A DNA stretch of 46,810 bases, from the NCBI GenBank assembly GCA_018710935.1, contig DVIX01000043.1:1-46810 (forward strand), in the 5' to 3' direction. Made by a program: the position numbers and the translations under genes. Numbering within the stretch: position 1 is the stretch's first letter; each line of letters begins with the position of its first letter. This DNA is from Candidatus Avirikenella pullistercoris (GTDB lineage Bacteria; Bacteroidota; Bacteroidia; Bacteroidales; Rikenellaceae). Shown here piece by piece: positions 37,311-46,810 of the stretch. Under the pieces are notes generated by a model. The model was given only the letters and a program-made list of their open reading frames with translations, was not told the DNA's origin and did no database searches.

Positions 37311-38072
37311 ATGGTAACATTCGAAGAATTTAAAACAGAAGTAAATTCCTGGCTGCCGCAAATAAAAACAATAGCACAAATTTATTTTCACAGCGACATT
37401 ACTCCCTTATTCAAAACGGATAACTCTCCGGTAACCATTGCTGACAAAGAAATAGAAACGTATCTTATTAACCGGATAACCCAAAAATATCCTGAACATT
37501 CCATTGTTGGTGAAGAAACCGGCATTATAGAACATCAGTCCGATTACCAATGGGTACTGGATCCTATAGACGGAACACAAAGTTTCATCCACCATGTTCC
37601 CCTTTTTTCAACATTAATAGCGTTATTAAAAGACGGTATTCCTCTATACGGTTGCATATATCTGCCTCTAATGGATGAAATTTTAATGGGTGACGGCAAT
37701 ATCGCCTTGTTGAACGGAGCTCCCGTAAAAATGCGCAACCGGGAAAAAATCGATGAATTAACGATTCTTACGTCCAACATACTTAGTATCGGTAAATACC
37801 ATAACGGTCATGCTTTCTCTAATCTGATCGGCCAATGCCGTTGTTTCCGTACATGGGGCGATGGATTCGGGTATTATCTTCTTGCGACAGGACGCGCAGA
37901 TGTCATGGTAGATCCTCATATGAAAATTTGGGATATCATGGCTCTCATTCCTGTCATTCGCGGCGCAGGAGGAACGATTACCGACTATTACGGAAATAAT
38001 CCTGCAGAAGGAACCAGTATCATAGCCGCATCACCAGCCATACACCCTTTTATTATCGAGGCATTAAAATAA
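37311..38072 (+). CDS. hisN: Inositol-monophosphatase family phosphatase, histidinol-phosphatase-like
   Basis: A 253-residue Mg-dependent phosphatase. Seen: the metal-binding residues GEETG at 67-71, DPIDGTQSF (Asp84, Asp87, Thr89), and WD at 207-208, in the order of the inositol-monophosphatase fold. The C-terminal WGDGFGYYLLATGRADVMVDPHMKIWDIMALIPVI segment resembles that of HisN-type histidinol-phosphate phosphatases more than inositol or fructose-bisphosphatases. Inference: it may dephosphorylate histidinol phosphate in histidine synthesis, but other sugar phosphates remain possible. It is the last gene of the meaB operon, followed by a terminator. Confidence 0.75.
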   Translation: MVTFEEFKTEVNSWLPQIKTIAQIYFHSDITPLFKTDNSPVTIADKEIETYLINRITQKYPEHSIVGEETGIIEHQSDYQWVLDPIDGTQSFIHHVPLFSTLIALLKDGIPLYGCIYLPLMDEILMGDGNIALLNGAPVKMRNREKIDELTILTSNILSIGKYHNGHAFSNLIGQCRCFRTWGDGFGYYLLATGRADVMVDPHMKIWDIMALIPVIRGAGGTITDYYGNNPAEGTSIIAASPAIHPFIIEALK

Positions 38073-38093
38073 TGATAAAAAACCATTAAAAAG

Positions 38094-38119
38094 AAAGAGC
38101 CCGTTATACGAGCTCTTTT
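38094..38119. terminator. Bidirectional terminator between hisN and hisS
   Basis: Arms AAAGAGC (38094-38100) and GCTCTTT (38112-38118) with an inner CG/CG pair (38102-38103 with 38109-38110) around TTATA. T runs follow on both strands. The two genes are convergent here, so this serves both ends. Confidence 0.8.
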
Positions 38120-38191
38120 GAAAATTTATAAATTCAAAATTCACTTTTACAGCTAAAATCGGATATTTTATTCTCTACTATTTTTTCACAT

Positions 38192-39556
38192 TTATCCCAA
38201 AACAGAGGCCAACACCTCGAATTTAACACTCCATTGCTCTCCGCTGCGCATATCTTTTACAGCCGCAATACGGGTTTGCAATTCGTTTTCTCCAATAATA
38301 ACCACATAAGGAATTCCTCGTTTATTGGCATATTCCATCTGTTTTTTCATTTTTACAGCATCGGGATATATCTCTGCCGATACCCCCTCCATACGCATTT
38401 TTATCAAAAGACGGAGCGCTGCTATCTCTTCCTTCCCTCCAAAATTGACAAACAAAGCCTTAGTAGTTATATCCGTATCTTCCGGAAATAAATTCAAATT
38501 CAACAATACATCATAAATACGGTCTGCACCGAACGAAATTCCTACCCCGGAAACTCCGGACAATCCGAAGATACCGGTCAAATCATCATAACGTCCTCCC
38601 CCGCAAATACTCCCTATGGCATAATCTTTTGCTTTTACCTCAAAAATAGCCCCCGTATAATAATTTAATCCCCGGGCAAGCGATAAATCCAGTTCTATAT
38701 CAAGATTTACTCCCAAAGCCTTAACATACTCCAAAATAGTTTCTATTTCTGCAACTCCTTTCAACCCTGTTTCACTACCGGAAATAATCTTTTTAATCTG
38801 CACCAATTTTTCACTATTATCTCCCTGCAAAGTCAGTATCGGTTGTAATTTTGCTATCGCACTGCTATCGATACCTTTGGATAATAACTCCTCATTCACT
38901 GCTTCTATGCCAATTTTATCCAGTTTATCTATGGCAACAGTTATATCCATCATCTTATCCGCATATCCGATACTCTCTGAAATACCGTATAGTATTTTGC
39001 GATTATTAATTTTCAATGTTACATTGATACATAAATCCGCAAACACTTCCGCTACAATCTGTACTAACTCTACCTCATTCAACAGGGAATTACTCCCTAC
39101 TACATCTACATCGCATTGATAAAACTCACGGTAACGTCCTTTCTGAGGCCTGTCCGCACGCCATACAGGCTGTATCTGATATCTTTTAAAAGGAAATACT
39201 ATCTCATTCTGATGCTGTACGACATAACGCGCAAAAGGCACCGTAAGGTCATACCGCAACCCTTTTTCACAGATTTTTGCTGAAACGCCGTTACTATTTC
39301 CTGCCTCTACATCCTGCAGTGATAATTTTTTTAAAAAATCGCCGGAATTCAGGACTTTAAAAAGCAATTTATCTCCTTCCTCTCCATATTTTCCCAACAA
39401 TGTAGATAGATTCTCCATAGAGGGTGTTTCCAACGGCATATATCCATGTTTTTCAAATATATTTTTAATCGTATTGAAAATATATCCTCTCCTCATCATC
39501 TCTATCGGGGAAAAATCACGCGTTCCCTTTGGAATCGACGGTTTTTGTATAGTCAT
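38192..39556 (-). CDS. hisS: Histidyl-tRNA synthetase
   Basis: A 454-residue class II synthetase attaching histidine to tRNA-His. Seen: [16 protein letters not shown] at the N-terminus, the class II core motifs with [52 protein letters not shown] and [22 protein letters not shown], and a C-terminal anticodon-binding domain (about 365-454). Length is typical of Bacteroidota HisRS (E. coli 424). It lies 46 bp after ettA with no terminator between, so the two may be co-transcribed. Confidence 0.96.
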   Translation of the reverse strand: MTIQKPSIPKGTRDFSPIEMMRRGYIFNTIKNIFEKHGYMPLETPSMENLSTLLGKYGEEGDKLLFKVLNSGDFLKKLSLQDVEAGNSNGVSAKICEKGLRYDLTVPFARYVVQHQNEIVFPFKRYQIQPVWRADRPQKGRYREFYQCDVDVVGSNSLLNEVELVQIVAEVFADLCINVTLKINNRKILYGISESIGYADKMMDITVAIDKLDKIGIEAVNEELLSKGIDSSAIAKLQPILTLQGDNSEKLVQIKKIISGSETGLKGVAEIETILEYVKALGVNLDIELDLSLARGLNYYTGAIFEVKAKDYAIGSICGGGRYDDLTGIFGLSGVSGVGISFGADRIYDVLLNLNLFPEDTDITTKALFVNFGGKEEIAALRLLIKMRMEGVSAEIYPDAVKMKKQMEYANKRGIPYVVIIGENELQTRIAAVKDMRSGEQWSVKFEVLASVLG

Positions 39557-39602
39557 AACTATTTAATTTGTAACTTTATAAAATCAAAACAATCTCTATT
39601 CG

Positions 39603-41285
39603 CTAATGTTCAATCAACTTCCGGTATTTCACCCGGTGCGGAGTAACATCACCCAACCGTTTCTTTTTATTCTCTTCATAATCGCTGTATCCACCTTCAA
39701 AGAATACAGCCTGGGAATCTCCTTCGAACGCAAGAATATGAGTAGCGATACGGTCTAGAAACCAACGGTCGTGGGAAATCACGACAGCACATCCAGCAAA
39801 ATTTTCCAAACCCTCTTCAAGTGCCCTTAAAGTATTCACATCTATATCATTAGTAGGCTCATCCAGTAACAACACATTTCCCTCCTCTTTCAGAGCAAGG
39901 GCCAAATGTAACCGGTTCCTCTCCCCTCCCGATAAGACTCCGCACTTTTTCTCCTGATCCGCACCTGTAAAATTAAACCGTGAAATATATGCCCGAGCAT
40001 TAATAGAACGGCCGCCTAAAACAATATTTTCACTATTCTGGGAAACGACCTCATAAACCGTTTTCTCAGGATCTATCGACTTGTGCTGCTGATCCACATA
40101 AGCGAGTTTAACGGTTTCTCCCACTTTAAAATCCCCGGAAGTAACCTGTTCCAATCCCATAATCATTTTAAAGAGGGTGGTTTTACCGGCTCCGTTCGGA
40201 CCGATCACCCCAACAATACCGGCCGGAGGTAATTTGAAATTCAAATTTTCAAATAACACTCTGTCCCCATACGCTTTAGTAACATCATGCGCTTCTATAA
40301 CGACATCACCTAAACGCGGGCCATTCGGAATAAATATTTCTAATTTTTCCTCTTTCTGTTTGCTGTCTTCATTCAACAATTTGTCATAAGCAGACAAACG
40401 CGCTTTTGATTTGGCATGCCGGGCAGAAGGAGCCATACGTACCCATTCCAATTCCCGTTCCAACGTTTTTCTCCGCTTACTCTCCTGCTTTTCCTCCATC
40501 TCAAGACGTTTGGTCTTCTGCTCCAACCAACTCGAATAATTTCCTTTCCAAGGAATTCCCTCTCCCCTATCCAATTCCAATATCCATCCCGCTACATTAT
40601 CCAGGAAATAACGGTCATGGGTAACTGCTATCACAGTCCCTTTATATTGTTGCAAATGTTGCTCCAACCAATCGATACTTTCCGCATCCAAATGGTTTGT
40701 CGGCTCATCCAGCAACAACACATCGGGTTCCTGTAAAAGCAACCGACACAATGCAACCCGCCGGCGTTCCCCTCCCGACAAATTTTTCACAGGAGTATCT
40801 CCTTCCGGGCAACGCAAAGCATCCATCGCCCGTTCCAAAGTAGCATCGAGCTCCCACCCGTTCTTATGGTCGATCTGCTCTGTTAATTCTCCCTGCCGAA
40901 TGATAAGTTTATTCATCGTATCATCATCCATAGGCTCAGCAAACCTATTATTCACTTCTTCATACTCCTTCAACAGAGCTACAACATCCGCACACCCTTC
41001 CTGCACAACCTCCTTCACCGTTTTGCTGTCATCCAACCGAGGCTCCTGTTCCAAATACCCTACCGTATATCCGGGAGCAAAAACCACCTCTCCCTGAATA
41101 TTCTTATCCAATCCCGCAATAATCTTCATCAAAGTAGATTTTCCGGAACCATTCAATCCGATAATACCTATTTTAGCCCCATAAAAAAATGAGAGGTAAA
41201 TATTATTCAACACTTTCTTTTGATTGGTAAAAGTCTTACACACACCAACCATCGAAAAAATAACTTTTTTATCATCTATTGCCAT
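39603..41285 (-). CDS. ettA: Energy-dependent translational throttle protein EttA (ABC-F)
   Basis: A 560-residue ABC-F ATPase that binds the ribosomal exit site and gates entry into elongation by the ADP:ATP ratio. Seen: Walker A GLNGSGKST, signature LSGGERRR, Walker B VLLLDEPTNHLDAESIDWLE, the tRNA-interacting linker with RMAPSARHAKSKARLSAYDKL, a second Walker A GPNGAGKT and LSGGERNR with LLLDEPTNDID. Length fits EttA (555), and the linker resembles EttA rather than Uup. The ATG at 41285 was chosen over an upstream in-frame ATG (41327) because AAAAAAAGAGT precedes it as a ribosome-binding site and the extra 14 residues are not family-like. Confidence 0.93.
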   Translation of the reverse strand: MAIDDKKVIFSMVGVCKTFTNQKKVLNNIYLSFFYGAKIGIIGLNGSGKSTLMKIIAGLDKNIQGEVVFAPGYTVGYLEQEPRLDDSKTVKEVVQEGCADVVALLKEYEEVNNRFAEPMDDDTMNKLIIRQGELTEQIDHKNGWELDATLERAMDALRCPEGDTPVKNLSGGERRRVALCRLLLQEPDVLLLDEPTNHLDAESIDWLEQHLQQYKGTVIAVTHDRYFLDNVAGWILELDRGEGIPWKGNYSSWLEQKTKRLEMEEKQESKRRKTLERELEWVRMAPSARHAKSKARLSAYDKLLNEDSKQKEEKLEIFIPNGPRLGDVVIEAHDVTKAYGDRVLFENLNFKLPPAGIVGVIGPNGAGKTTLFKMIMGLEQVTSGDFKVGETVKLAYVDQQHKSIDPEKTVYEVVSQNSENIVLGGRSINARAYISRFNFTGADQEKKCGVLSGGERNRLHLALALKEEGNVLLLDEPTNDIDVNTLRALEEGLENFAGCAVVISHDRWFLDRIATHILAFEGDSQAVFFEGGYSDYEENKKKRLGDVTPHRVKYRKLIEH

Positions 41286-41331
41286 ACTCTTTTTTTGTGA
41301 CAAAATTCTGTTCAATAAATTTGACAAATAA

Positions 41332-43413
41332 TTATTTCTCTGTCCGAATTTCTACATATCCTAATTCGGACAGCAACTCCATAAAGGTAATCATATCTTC
41401 CAAAGAAGAAATTTTCCGATTCTGAACATCCACCATCTTTTTAATGTCCAATACCGACAAATCTCCTGATATCGTTAAACGGGCTGCCTCTTTCTTATCC
41501 TGTACATTCAACAAATTATACTTCTGTACCTCTTCCTTTCCCAATTCCTGCATAAAGACATTCAAGACATTATATCCTTTCTCTCTAACTTTTGCAGTAG
41601 ATTTCGGATACATTTTAGAGGCTCTTTTTTCTATTGCATTTAAACGGTACCCGGATAATGAATTATTCGTACCAAAACGGGAATTACTCAAAGCTACGAC
41701 AGCATCCTGCGCATTTTTGACCTGCTTTTCGATAATAGCTTTTTGTGTTTCTATGAACCGTTCCAATTTTTCAGACTCAGGTGCCAGCTCTTTCACCGAT
41801 TCCAAAGTCATTTTTTCGGCCAAAGCAGTAGCATCTAAATCGAATAAAACTTTTTTCAACGTAGAATCGGCTTTATTGGCCTTTTCCACCATAATCTTAT
41901 CTGCTCCGACATTCTGTATGGAAGCGATTCTCCTCAATGCATTACCGGATACTTCTCCGCCAATCTGTAAAGCCCCCTCTTCATCGGCTGTCGCTGCAAT
42001 ATAAGCGATCGCTGCAGTAACGACGACTGCCCGTTTTAACTGTGTCGGATCAAGATATTCAACCCGGTCGGCCGAAGTATGATAATGATTATCCGGCCAT
42101 GTAACCATCAAAATAGCCGGAACCTGTACTCCCCAATCATTGAACACTTCATGGTCGGAAGCTCCGTAATGCGCTACCAAAGAATAATAGAACGGATCAT
42201 CCGAGCCGGTAGGAGCAACGACAGGCTTCGGAGACGTACCCAACAAAATACTTTGTCGATTGGTCGTACTCCCTACATAACGCAATATATTTTCTGCAAT
42301 GTCATTGACATAATGCGAATTTGCCATTGTAGTACGATGCAGACAATAATAGGAACGTTCCTCCGCCAATGCAAGCCCGACCATATCGAGATTAATATCG
42401 AACAAAGCTTTCCCCGTTATATCTTTATTGGCATTCGCCCAAGGAATGATACCGCTGAACTCATCCCCCCAGACAAAACGGAGCGTACGGCGGGGGCGTT
42501 CTATCTTTCCTTCTTTAATTAAGGTATTCAAAGTACGAGCTACTTCCAACAACACGGCAGACCCCGATATATTATCATTAGCACCCAATTTGGAATACCC
42601 CTCGAATAAATGTGCCGAAAAAAGAATCTCTCCCGCATCAGGATCCGTTCCTGAAATATAACATGATGGAGACTGATACTCAAAATCGACCTGTTTTGCT
42701 TCTACTACCGCATGAACCGTTACTTTCTCTCCCTTTTTCAAACGGTCCCGCAAAACATATCCGTCACGAGGCGTAAGCAAAAACCCGAATCCAAGGGGTT
42801 CGCCTTCCGACACCCGGATACTCGCATTAGGAATCTGCAAAGGATCGACCAATGGACGTGGAGAATAAAAAGAGATAACTCCGACAGCTCCTCTTTTCAT
42901 CGTATTCTTATGCAGCACATTGACATTCGCACTACCTAATGCGATTTTTCCTTGCAAATCGATTCCGTCAAGTTCTTTATCGGTAGCATCGCCGACCCAT
43001 ACCAACTCTGCTGTAACATCGGCATCGTCGCTACCCTGCGCCAAGACCGCAGGCAAATCGTTAAAATCAGCCAATTTATGGGTATACGGAGCAACCTCCC
43101 ATAATGTTCCTTTTACTCCACTCCAGGTAGGCTTTTCTTTAGGATAACGATTGATAACAACTCCTTCCAACCCATATTCTTCCGCTTTGTCCCGAATATA
43201 AACCGCTTCGAATAACGAATCGAAATTCCGCTGGCTCTTTTCATAAGGAGCCAAATCATAAATAGAACGAATAGCCTGTTCTCCCGAAGACTCGCCTACG
43301 ATTAAATCATAATTCTTATCATCAAGTAGTTTATAATACATCGGAGTTATATATTGGGCAGAAACCGTAAAAGCAACTCCCAACATACATAAGGAAAGGA
43401 ACAATTTTTTCAT
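41332..43413 (-). CDS. Secreted M28 family metallopeptidase
   Basis: A 693-residue exported zinc peptidase (signal peptide MKKLFLSLCMLGVAFTVSAQ). Seen: a PA-type insert (about 115-215) followed by the M28 catalytic domain with zinc ligands or catalytic residues His268 (FSAHLFEGY), Asp280 (GANDN), Glu318 (WGDE), Asp343 (LDMVG), and a downstream His in HYHTSADR. A C-terminal about 200-residue region follows, largely helical (VGADKIMVEKANKADSTLKK, EKQVKNAQDAVVAL), of unknown role. Known: M28 enzymes are aminopeptidases or carboxypeptidases. Probably periplasmic or surface exposed. It follows asnS after 33 bp. Confidence 0.85.
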   Translation of the reverse strand: MKKLFLSLCMLGVAFTVSAQYITPMYYKLLDDKNYDLIVGESSGEQAIRSIYDLAPYEKSQRNFDSLFEAVYIRDKAEEYGLEGVVINRYPKEKPTWSGVKGTLWEVAPYTHKLADFNDLPAVLAQGSDDADVTAELVWVGDATDKELDGIDLQGKIALGSANVNVLHKNTMKRGAVGVISFYSPRPLVDPLQIPNASIRVSEGEPLGFGFLLTPRDGYVLRDRLKKGEKVTVHAVVEAKQVDFEYQSPSCYISGTDPDAGEILFSAHLFEGYSKLGANDNISGSAVLLEVARTLNTLIKEGKIERPRRTLRFVWGDEFSGIIPWANANKDITGKALFDINLDMVGLALAEERSYYCLHRTTMANSHYVNDIAENILRYVGSTTNRQSILLGTSPKPVVAPTGSDDPFYYSLVAHYGASDHEVFNDWGVQVPAILMVTWPDNHYHTSADRVEYLDPTQLKRAVVVTAAIAYIAATADEEGALQIGGEVSGNALRRIASIQNVGADKIMVEKANKADSTLKKVLFDLDATALAEKMTLESVKELAPESEKLERFIETQKAIIEKQVKNAQDAVVALSNSRFGTNNSLSGYRLNAIEKRASKMYPKSTAKVREKGYNVLNVFMQELGKEEVQKYNLLNVQDKKEAARLTISGDLSVLDIKKMVDVQNRKISSLEDMITFMELLSELGYVEIRTEK

Positions 43414-43446
43414 AATATCGAAATTCCTGTTTTAAAATATCTTTTA

Positions 43447-44850
43447 CTAAAATTCCGCATTTTTCGGAGTACGCGGGAACGGTATCACATCACGAATATT
43501 CGCCATGCCTGTCACAAACAACAACAACCGTTCGAAACCGAGTCCGAAACCGCTATGAGGAGCCGTTCCGAAACGCCGGGTATCCAAATACCACCACACA
43601 TCTTTTTGCGGAATATGCAATTCTTCTATACGTTTCGTCAATTTTTCCAGACTTTCTTCCCTTTGGGAACCTCCGATAATCTCTCCGATTTTCGGGAATA
43701 ATACGTCCATAGCCCGGACTGTTTTCCCGTCATCGTTCTGTTTCATATAAAAAGCTTTGATTTCCTTCGGATAATTCGTCAATATAACCGGTTTCTTAAA
43801 ATGCTGTTCCACTAAATAACGCTCATGTTCACTCTGCAAATCCAATCCCCAACTAACAGGAAACTCGAACTTATGTCCCGACTTCATCAATATATCGATT
43901 CCTTCCGTATAATCGAGACGGACAAAATCGTTATTCAAAACAAAATTCAAACGGTCTATTAACTCCCCATCGTACATCTTAGCAAGGAACTGCAAATCGT
44001 CCATACTGTTATCCAACGCATAACGAATCAGATATTTCAAAAAATCTTCCGCCAGATTCATGTTATCTTCGATCTCATAAAATGCCATTTCAGGCTCAAT
44101 CATCCAAAACTCAGCAAGGTGACGAGGCGTATTGGAATTTTCTGCACGGAAAGTAGGACCGAACGTATAAATTTCCGAAAGAGCCATTGCTCCCAGCTCC
44201 CCTTCCAATTGTCCGGAAACAGTCAGATTGCATGATTTTCCGAAAAAGTCTTGCGTATAATCCACTTTCCCATCTTCCGTTTTAGGCACATTATTCAAAT
44301 CGAGCGTAGTAACGGAAAACATAGCTCCCGCCCCTTCTGCATCCGAACCGGTAATCAAAGGCGTATGCAGATAACAGAACCCCTTATCGTTAAAATATTT
44401 ATGAATAGCATAAGCCATTGCATGACGAATACGGAACACCGCTCCGAATGTATTGGTACGAGGACGCAAATGCGCTATTTCACGCAAAAATTCCAAAGTA
44501 TGTCCTTTTTTTTGCAAAGGGTAAGTATCCGGATTCGCAGTTCCGTACAACTCCATCGACGTTGCCTGCACCTCTACCGGTTGACCGGAACCCAAAGATT
44601 CTACCAATGCTCCGATAACTTTGATACATGCGCCCGTAGTAATTTGACGTAACAATTCTTCGTCAAATTTTTCCACATCCACAACCACCTGTATATTATT
44701 TATTGTAGAACCGTCATTCAGGGCAATAAATGCCACTTTTTTATTTCCGCGTTTTGTTCTAACCCAGCCTTTTACAACAACTTCCTGAGAGTGGGGAGCA
44801 CTTTTTAACAGCTCTTTAATCTTAATCCGTCCTCCTGTCATAACATTCAT
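43447..44850 (-). CDS. asnS: Asparaginyl-tRNA synthetase
   Basis: A 467-residue class IIb synthetase. Seen: an N-terminal OB-fold ([33 protein letters not shown]), then the catalytic core with [28 protein letters not shown] (motif 1 region), [24 protein letters not shown] (motif 2) and [27 protein letters not shown] (motif 3). The core is AsnRS- rather than AspRS-like from motif 3 and the tail. Full length (E. coli 466). The start may be Met1 or Met4. It lies 10 bp after the nucleoside-recognition gene. Confidence 0.96.
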   Translation of the reverse strand: MNVMTGGRIKIKELLKSAPHSQEVVVKGWVRTKRGNKKVAFIALNDGSTINNIQVVVDVEKFDEELLRQITTGACIKVIGALVESLGSGQPVEVQATSMELYGTANPDTYPLQKKGHTLEFLREIAHLRPRTNTFGAVFRIRHAMAYAIHKYFNDKGFCYLHTPLITGSDAEGAGAMFSVTTLDLNNVPKTEDGKVDYTQDFFGKSCNLTVSGQLEGELGAMALSEIYTFGPTFRAENSNTPRHLAEFWMIEPEMAFYEIEDNMNLAEDFLKYLIRYALDNSMDDLQFLAKMYDGELIDRLNFVLNNDFVRLDYTEGIDILMKSGHKFEFPVSWGLDLQSEHERYLVEQHFKKPVILTNYPKEIKAFYMKQNDDGKTVRAMDVLFPKIGEIIGGSQREESLEKLTKRIEELHIPQKDVWWYLDTRRFGTAPHSGFGLGFERLLLFVTGMANIRDVIPFPRTPKNAEF

Positions 44851-44860
44851 TTTTTTACTT

Positions 44861-45865
44861 TTATATCTTATAATTATTAATTTTCTTTTCCGATATCATT
44901 ATCCCATCTGAAAGGTCTTCCGCCTTTCTATGCCCGGATAAATAGGCCCGAATTCCCCGTTGTGCCCATACTGTAACAACCGAACACACCATACGGGGCA
45001 AAATCACCCACCACAATCCTATTCCAAGAGAGATAAACAAAAAACTATCTTCCAATAAACTATGTGTTTGGGCAATACTGGTATTCAATAAAGAAACGTC
45101 CTCTTCCGACAATTCCCCTTTTCTCACTTCTCCAACCATCACTGCCCCGCCATAAGCCAATCCCAACAAATTAGCCACAATCCATAAAAAGGTAGTGGAA
45201 TACGGTAATCCCAATACCGCCATTAAAGGGCGCAACGGTTTCGTCAGCCAATCAATTACCTTAAATTCTTTCAATATACTCTGACATATATTCAACAATG
45301 TTACAATAACTAATACCTGTATAACCAATGTCCCTGTCGTTCCCAACCAACTCAGCAACAATTCCCCCCATCCCTGAGGAGCCGATGCTACAACATTCAG
45401 AAATAACGTACCGCTGAAATCGTCCGGCAATATCTTATTTAAAAGAAATCCTGCTATCAATGACGAAAATACACGCAGAAATACAATTCCGTATGCAGAA
45501 GCTCCCGTATTTTTTTGAACCGTCGTTTCAACAATCAGATTATGCGATATCAGGCACATTGTTGCCAAAATAGTAACAGAGCGAAAATCCAATCCCAATC
45601 CTGCAATAACCCCTATCGCAGAATAAATACTTGTCAAAGCCGATGTAATACACACCAAAGCAGCCCGTCCATCCAGTCCCAATAAATTAAACAAAGGTGA
45701 AGCAAAATCGGCTATAACCTGCACAAATCCCAAATAATCCAAAATAACGACAAACAGTGTAATAGGAATCATCATTCTCAACAACCAGAATGCGCTTCTC
45801 ATTGCCGGTTTTAATGCCCTTTTTACCGCAGCACAGAATCGTTGTTTTATATCGCTTTGCAACAT
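44861..45865 (-). CDS. Nucleoside-recognition (Gate) domain membrane protein
   Basis: A 334-residue inner-membrane protein with about eight hydrophobic segments. Seen: an N-terminal helix [42 protein letters not shown], the [25 protein letters not shown] gate-type repeat, and a second such region ([28 protein letters not shown]). This is the pattern of the Gate/nucleoside-recognition family (relatives include SpmA/SpmB and Nup-like proteins). Its substrate is unknown. It leads the minus-strand run to asnS, M28, ettA and hisS; all gaps there are 46 bp or shorter, so a long operon is plausible. Confidence 0.75.
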   Translation of the reverse strand: MLQSDIKQRFCAAVKRALKPAMRSAFWLLRMMIPITLFVVILDYLGFVQVIADFASPLFNLLGLDGRAALVCITSALTSIYSAIGVIAGLGLDFRSVTILATMCLISHNLIVETTVQKNTGASAYGIVFLRVFSSLIAGFLLNKILPDDFSGTLFLNVVASAPQGWGELLLSWLGTTGTLVIQVLVIVTLLNICQSILKEFKVIDWLTKPLRPLMAVLGLPYSTTFLWIVANLLGLAYGGAVMVGEVRKGELSEEDVSLLNTSIAQTHSLLEDSFLFISLGIGLWWVILPRMVCSVVTVWAQRGIRAYLSGHRKAEDLSDGIMISEKKINNYKI

Positions 45866-45893
45866 CCAAAAGATTATTTGACTAATTAAGTCA

Positions 45894-45901
45894 CAAATTT
45901 A
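45894..45901 (-). promoter_or_regulatory. Bacteroidota -7 box for the Gate-protein to hisS run
   Basis: The minus strand reads TAAATTTG, an exact TAnnTTTG match 28 bp upstream of the Gate-protein start, giving a leader of about 22 nt. No good -33 element is seen. Confidence 0.5.
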
Positions 45902-45932
45902 ATAAAAAATAGCAAGAGTAATATTAAAAAAG

Positions 45933-45966
45933 GGAAGAGGGAAACTTTAGATTATTTCCCTCTTCC
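45933..45966 (-). terminator. Rho-independent terminator after rubredoxin
   Basis: Arms GGAAGAGGGAAA (45933-45944) and TTTCCCTCTTCC (45955-45966) pair perfectly over 12 bp around a 10-nt loop. On the minus strand CCCTTTTTTAA follows, a classic U run. It lies 65 bp past the rubredoxin stop. Confidence 0.9.
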
Positions 45967-46031
45967 TCTCTTTATTATTCAAAAAATTATATCTAATAAT
46001 TGAAAAAACGATTCAATCCTTATTTTTTCAA

Positions 46032-46196
46032 TTAATCTTCAATCGGTTCGAATACTTCCTTACCTTCTCCGCATAACGGGCAAACCCAATCATCCGGCAA
46101 CATATCAAAAGGCACTCCGGGCTCGATTCCGCCTTCCGGATCGCCTATTTCCGGATCATATACCCAACCGCATACTGAACATTTGTACTTCTTCAT
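46032..46196 (-). CDS. Rubredoxin
   Basis: A 54-residue electron carrier, found by translating the minus strand. Seen: [19 protein letters not shown] with Cys6 and Cys9, the conserved Gly, Tyr, Asp and Pro residues of the fold, and a second iron site WVCPLCG with Cys39 and Cys42. The tail FEPIED is acidic, as usual. Known: a one-iron Fe-S4 protein, in anaerobes often feeding rubrerythrin or oxygen-detoxifying enzymes. Length normal (52-56). No partner redox gene is adjacent. It is flanked by a terminator downstream and lies 157 bp from purB upstream, so it is probably monocistronic. Confidence 0.95.
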   Translation of the reverse strand: MKKYKCSVCGWVYDPEIGDPEGGIEPGVPFDMLPDDWVCPLCGEGKEVFEPIED

Positions 46197-46353
46197 AATA
46201 AAATATGTTTTTCATTAAACAATAGGAAATAATTCCAATAATTACATTTTATTAACGTATAATTTTTTACAAAAATTACGCCATGATAATAATATTCGTC
46301 CTCTTTTTATCTTTTATCCGTATCTTCTTATCCTTCGAAATTTTTTCTATGCA

Positions 46354-46810
46354 CTACTTCTTAGACAATGACACCTTCATCCCTGTATAAGTTTGAGGCG
46401 ACAAACGATGCAACTCTTCTTTCACCCGATCAGGAACATTTAACGAATCTATGAAACAAGCAATATCTTTTGCCGTAACGATCTTATTTGTTCGAGTAAG
46501 TTCCTTCAATGCCTCATACGGATTCGGATAATTCTCCCTTCTCAGTATCGTCTGAATTCCTTCTGCCACTACTACCCAATTTTTTTCAAGGTCGGCATCG
46601 ATAGCCGCCTTATTGATAATCAATTTATTCAATCCCCGGCTAATTGCCTTGATAGCGATTAAGGTATGCGCAATAGGAACTCCTACATTACGCAATACCG
46701 TAGAGTCCGTTAAATCTCTTTGCAAACGGGAAACCGGTAATTTAGCCGAAAGATGCTCGAAAATGGCATTGGCAATTCCCAAATTACCTTCCCCATTCTC
46801 AAAATCAATA
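46354..46810 (-). CDS. purB: Adenylosuccinate lyase, C-terminal part (runs off right edge)
   Basis: The C-terminal about 152 residues of a fumarase-superfamily enzyme acting twice in purine synthesis. Seen: an open frame from the window edge beginning IDFENGEGNLGIANAIFEHL, then LPVSRLQRDLTDSTVLRNVGVPIAHTLIA, EKNWVVVAEGIQTILRRENYPNPYEALKELTR and SPQTYTGMKV. The wording resembles the E. coli PurB type (ASL2) rather than the B. subtilis type. The internal Leu/Met near 46782 is not the start; the true 5' end lies outside the window. The stop is TAG at 46354-46356. Confidence 0.93.
   Translation of the reverse strand, partial: IDFENGEGNLGIANAIFEHLSAKLPVSRLQRDLTDSTVLRNVGVPIAHTLIAIKAISRGLNKLIINKAAIDADLEKNWVVVAEGIQTILRRENYPNPYEALKELTRTNKIVTAKDIACFIDSLNVPDRVKEELHRLSPQTYTGMKVSLSKK

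Noticed and set aside
45998..46033. AATTGAAAAAA/TTTTTTCAATT inverted repeat at the rubredoxin stop
   Set aside because: Almost only A/T pairs with a long loop, and a much better GC-rich terminator lies further downstream (45933-45966).

Overview
The window is a gene-dense (about 38-40 % GC by eye), AT-rich-intergenic chromosomal segment of a Bacteroidota bacterium, most likely Bacteroidales. Support: Bacteroidota-specific families (OstA-like LPS protein, DUF4293, multi-repeat DUF349 protein, short CstA, ComEC without a C-terminal beta-lactamase domain), many starts without a strong Shine-Dalgarno, and repeated exact matches to the Bacteroidota sigma-factor -7 box TAnnTTTG upstream of genes. 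The genus cannot be fixed from sequence alone. By eye I found no rRNA or tRNA genes, no CRISPR array and no transposase, integrase or phage gene. The segment looks like stable core genome, with one decayed gene at the left edge.

Layout. 1-116: 5'-truncated SAM methyltransferase remnant. 135-8176 (minus): envelope-biogenesis and translation cluster, read as SurA-N-like lipoprotein, SurA-type PPIase, OstA-like protein, ribulose-phosphate epimerase, ABC-F ATPase and RlmB, with the CPBP membrane protease upstream (8293-9285). 9596-16729 (plus): DUF349 protein, CTP synthase, YidC, terminator, CstA-family transporter. 16743-18885 (minus): RarA and KdsA. 19002-21386 (plus): YfcE-like phosphoesterase and an Omp85-like outer-membrane protein. 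21391-28595 (minus): tyrosine-decarboxylase-like PLP enzyme, DUF4293 membrane protein, ComEC, YifB/ComM, secreted esterase. 28764-33521 (minus): leucine biosynthesis leuA-leuC-leuD-leuB with a leader region. 33798-35090 (minus): MATE exporter. 35164-38072 (plus): MeaB, ZIP transporter, small membrane protein, HisN-like phosphatase. 38192-46810 (minus): PurB (partial), rubredoxin, nucleoside-recognition (Gate) membrane protein, AsnRS, M28 peptidase, EttA, HisRS.

How they fit together. Outer-membrane and LPS assembly is a recurring theme: SurA-type chaperones, OstA-like, KdsA, YidC and an Omp85-like barrel. The leu genes form a complete pathway from 2-ketoisovalerate to 2-ketoisocaproate, apart from the final transaminase. 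YifB/ComM and ComEC lie next to each other and could serve DNA uptake and integration.

No dramatic new system is visible. The items most worth a second look are the orphan tyrosine-decarboxylase-like enzyme, the interlocked meaB/MATE promoters, a 14-bp perfect palindrome at the DUF4293 start, a kdsA terminator buried in the cstA coding end, the leuA leader with a 27-codon frame, the truncated methyltransferase, and an uncharacterised Omp85-like barrel paired with a phosphoesterase.
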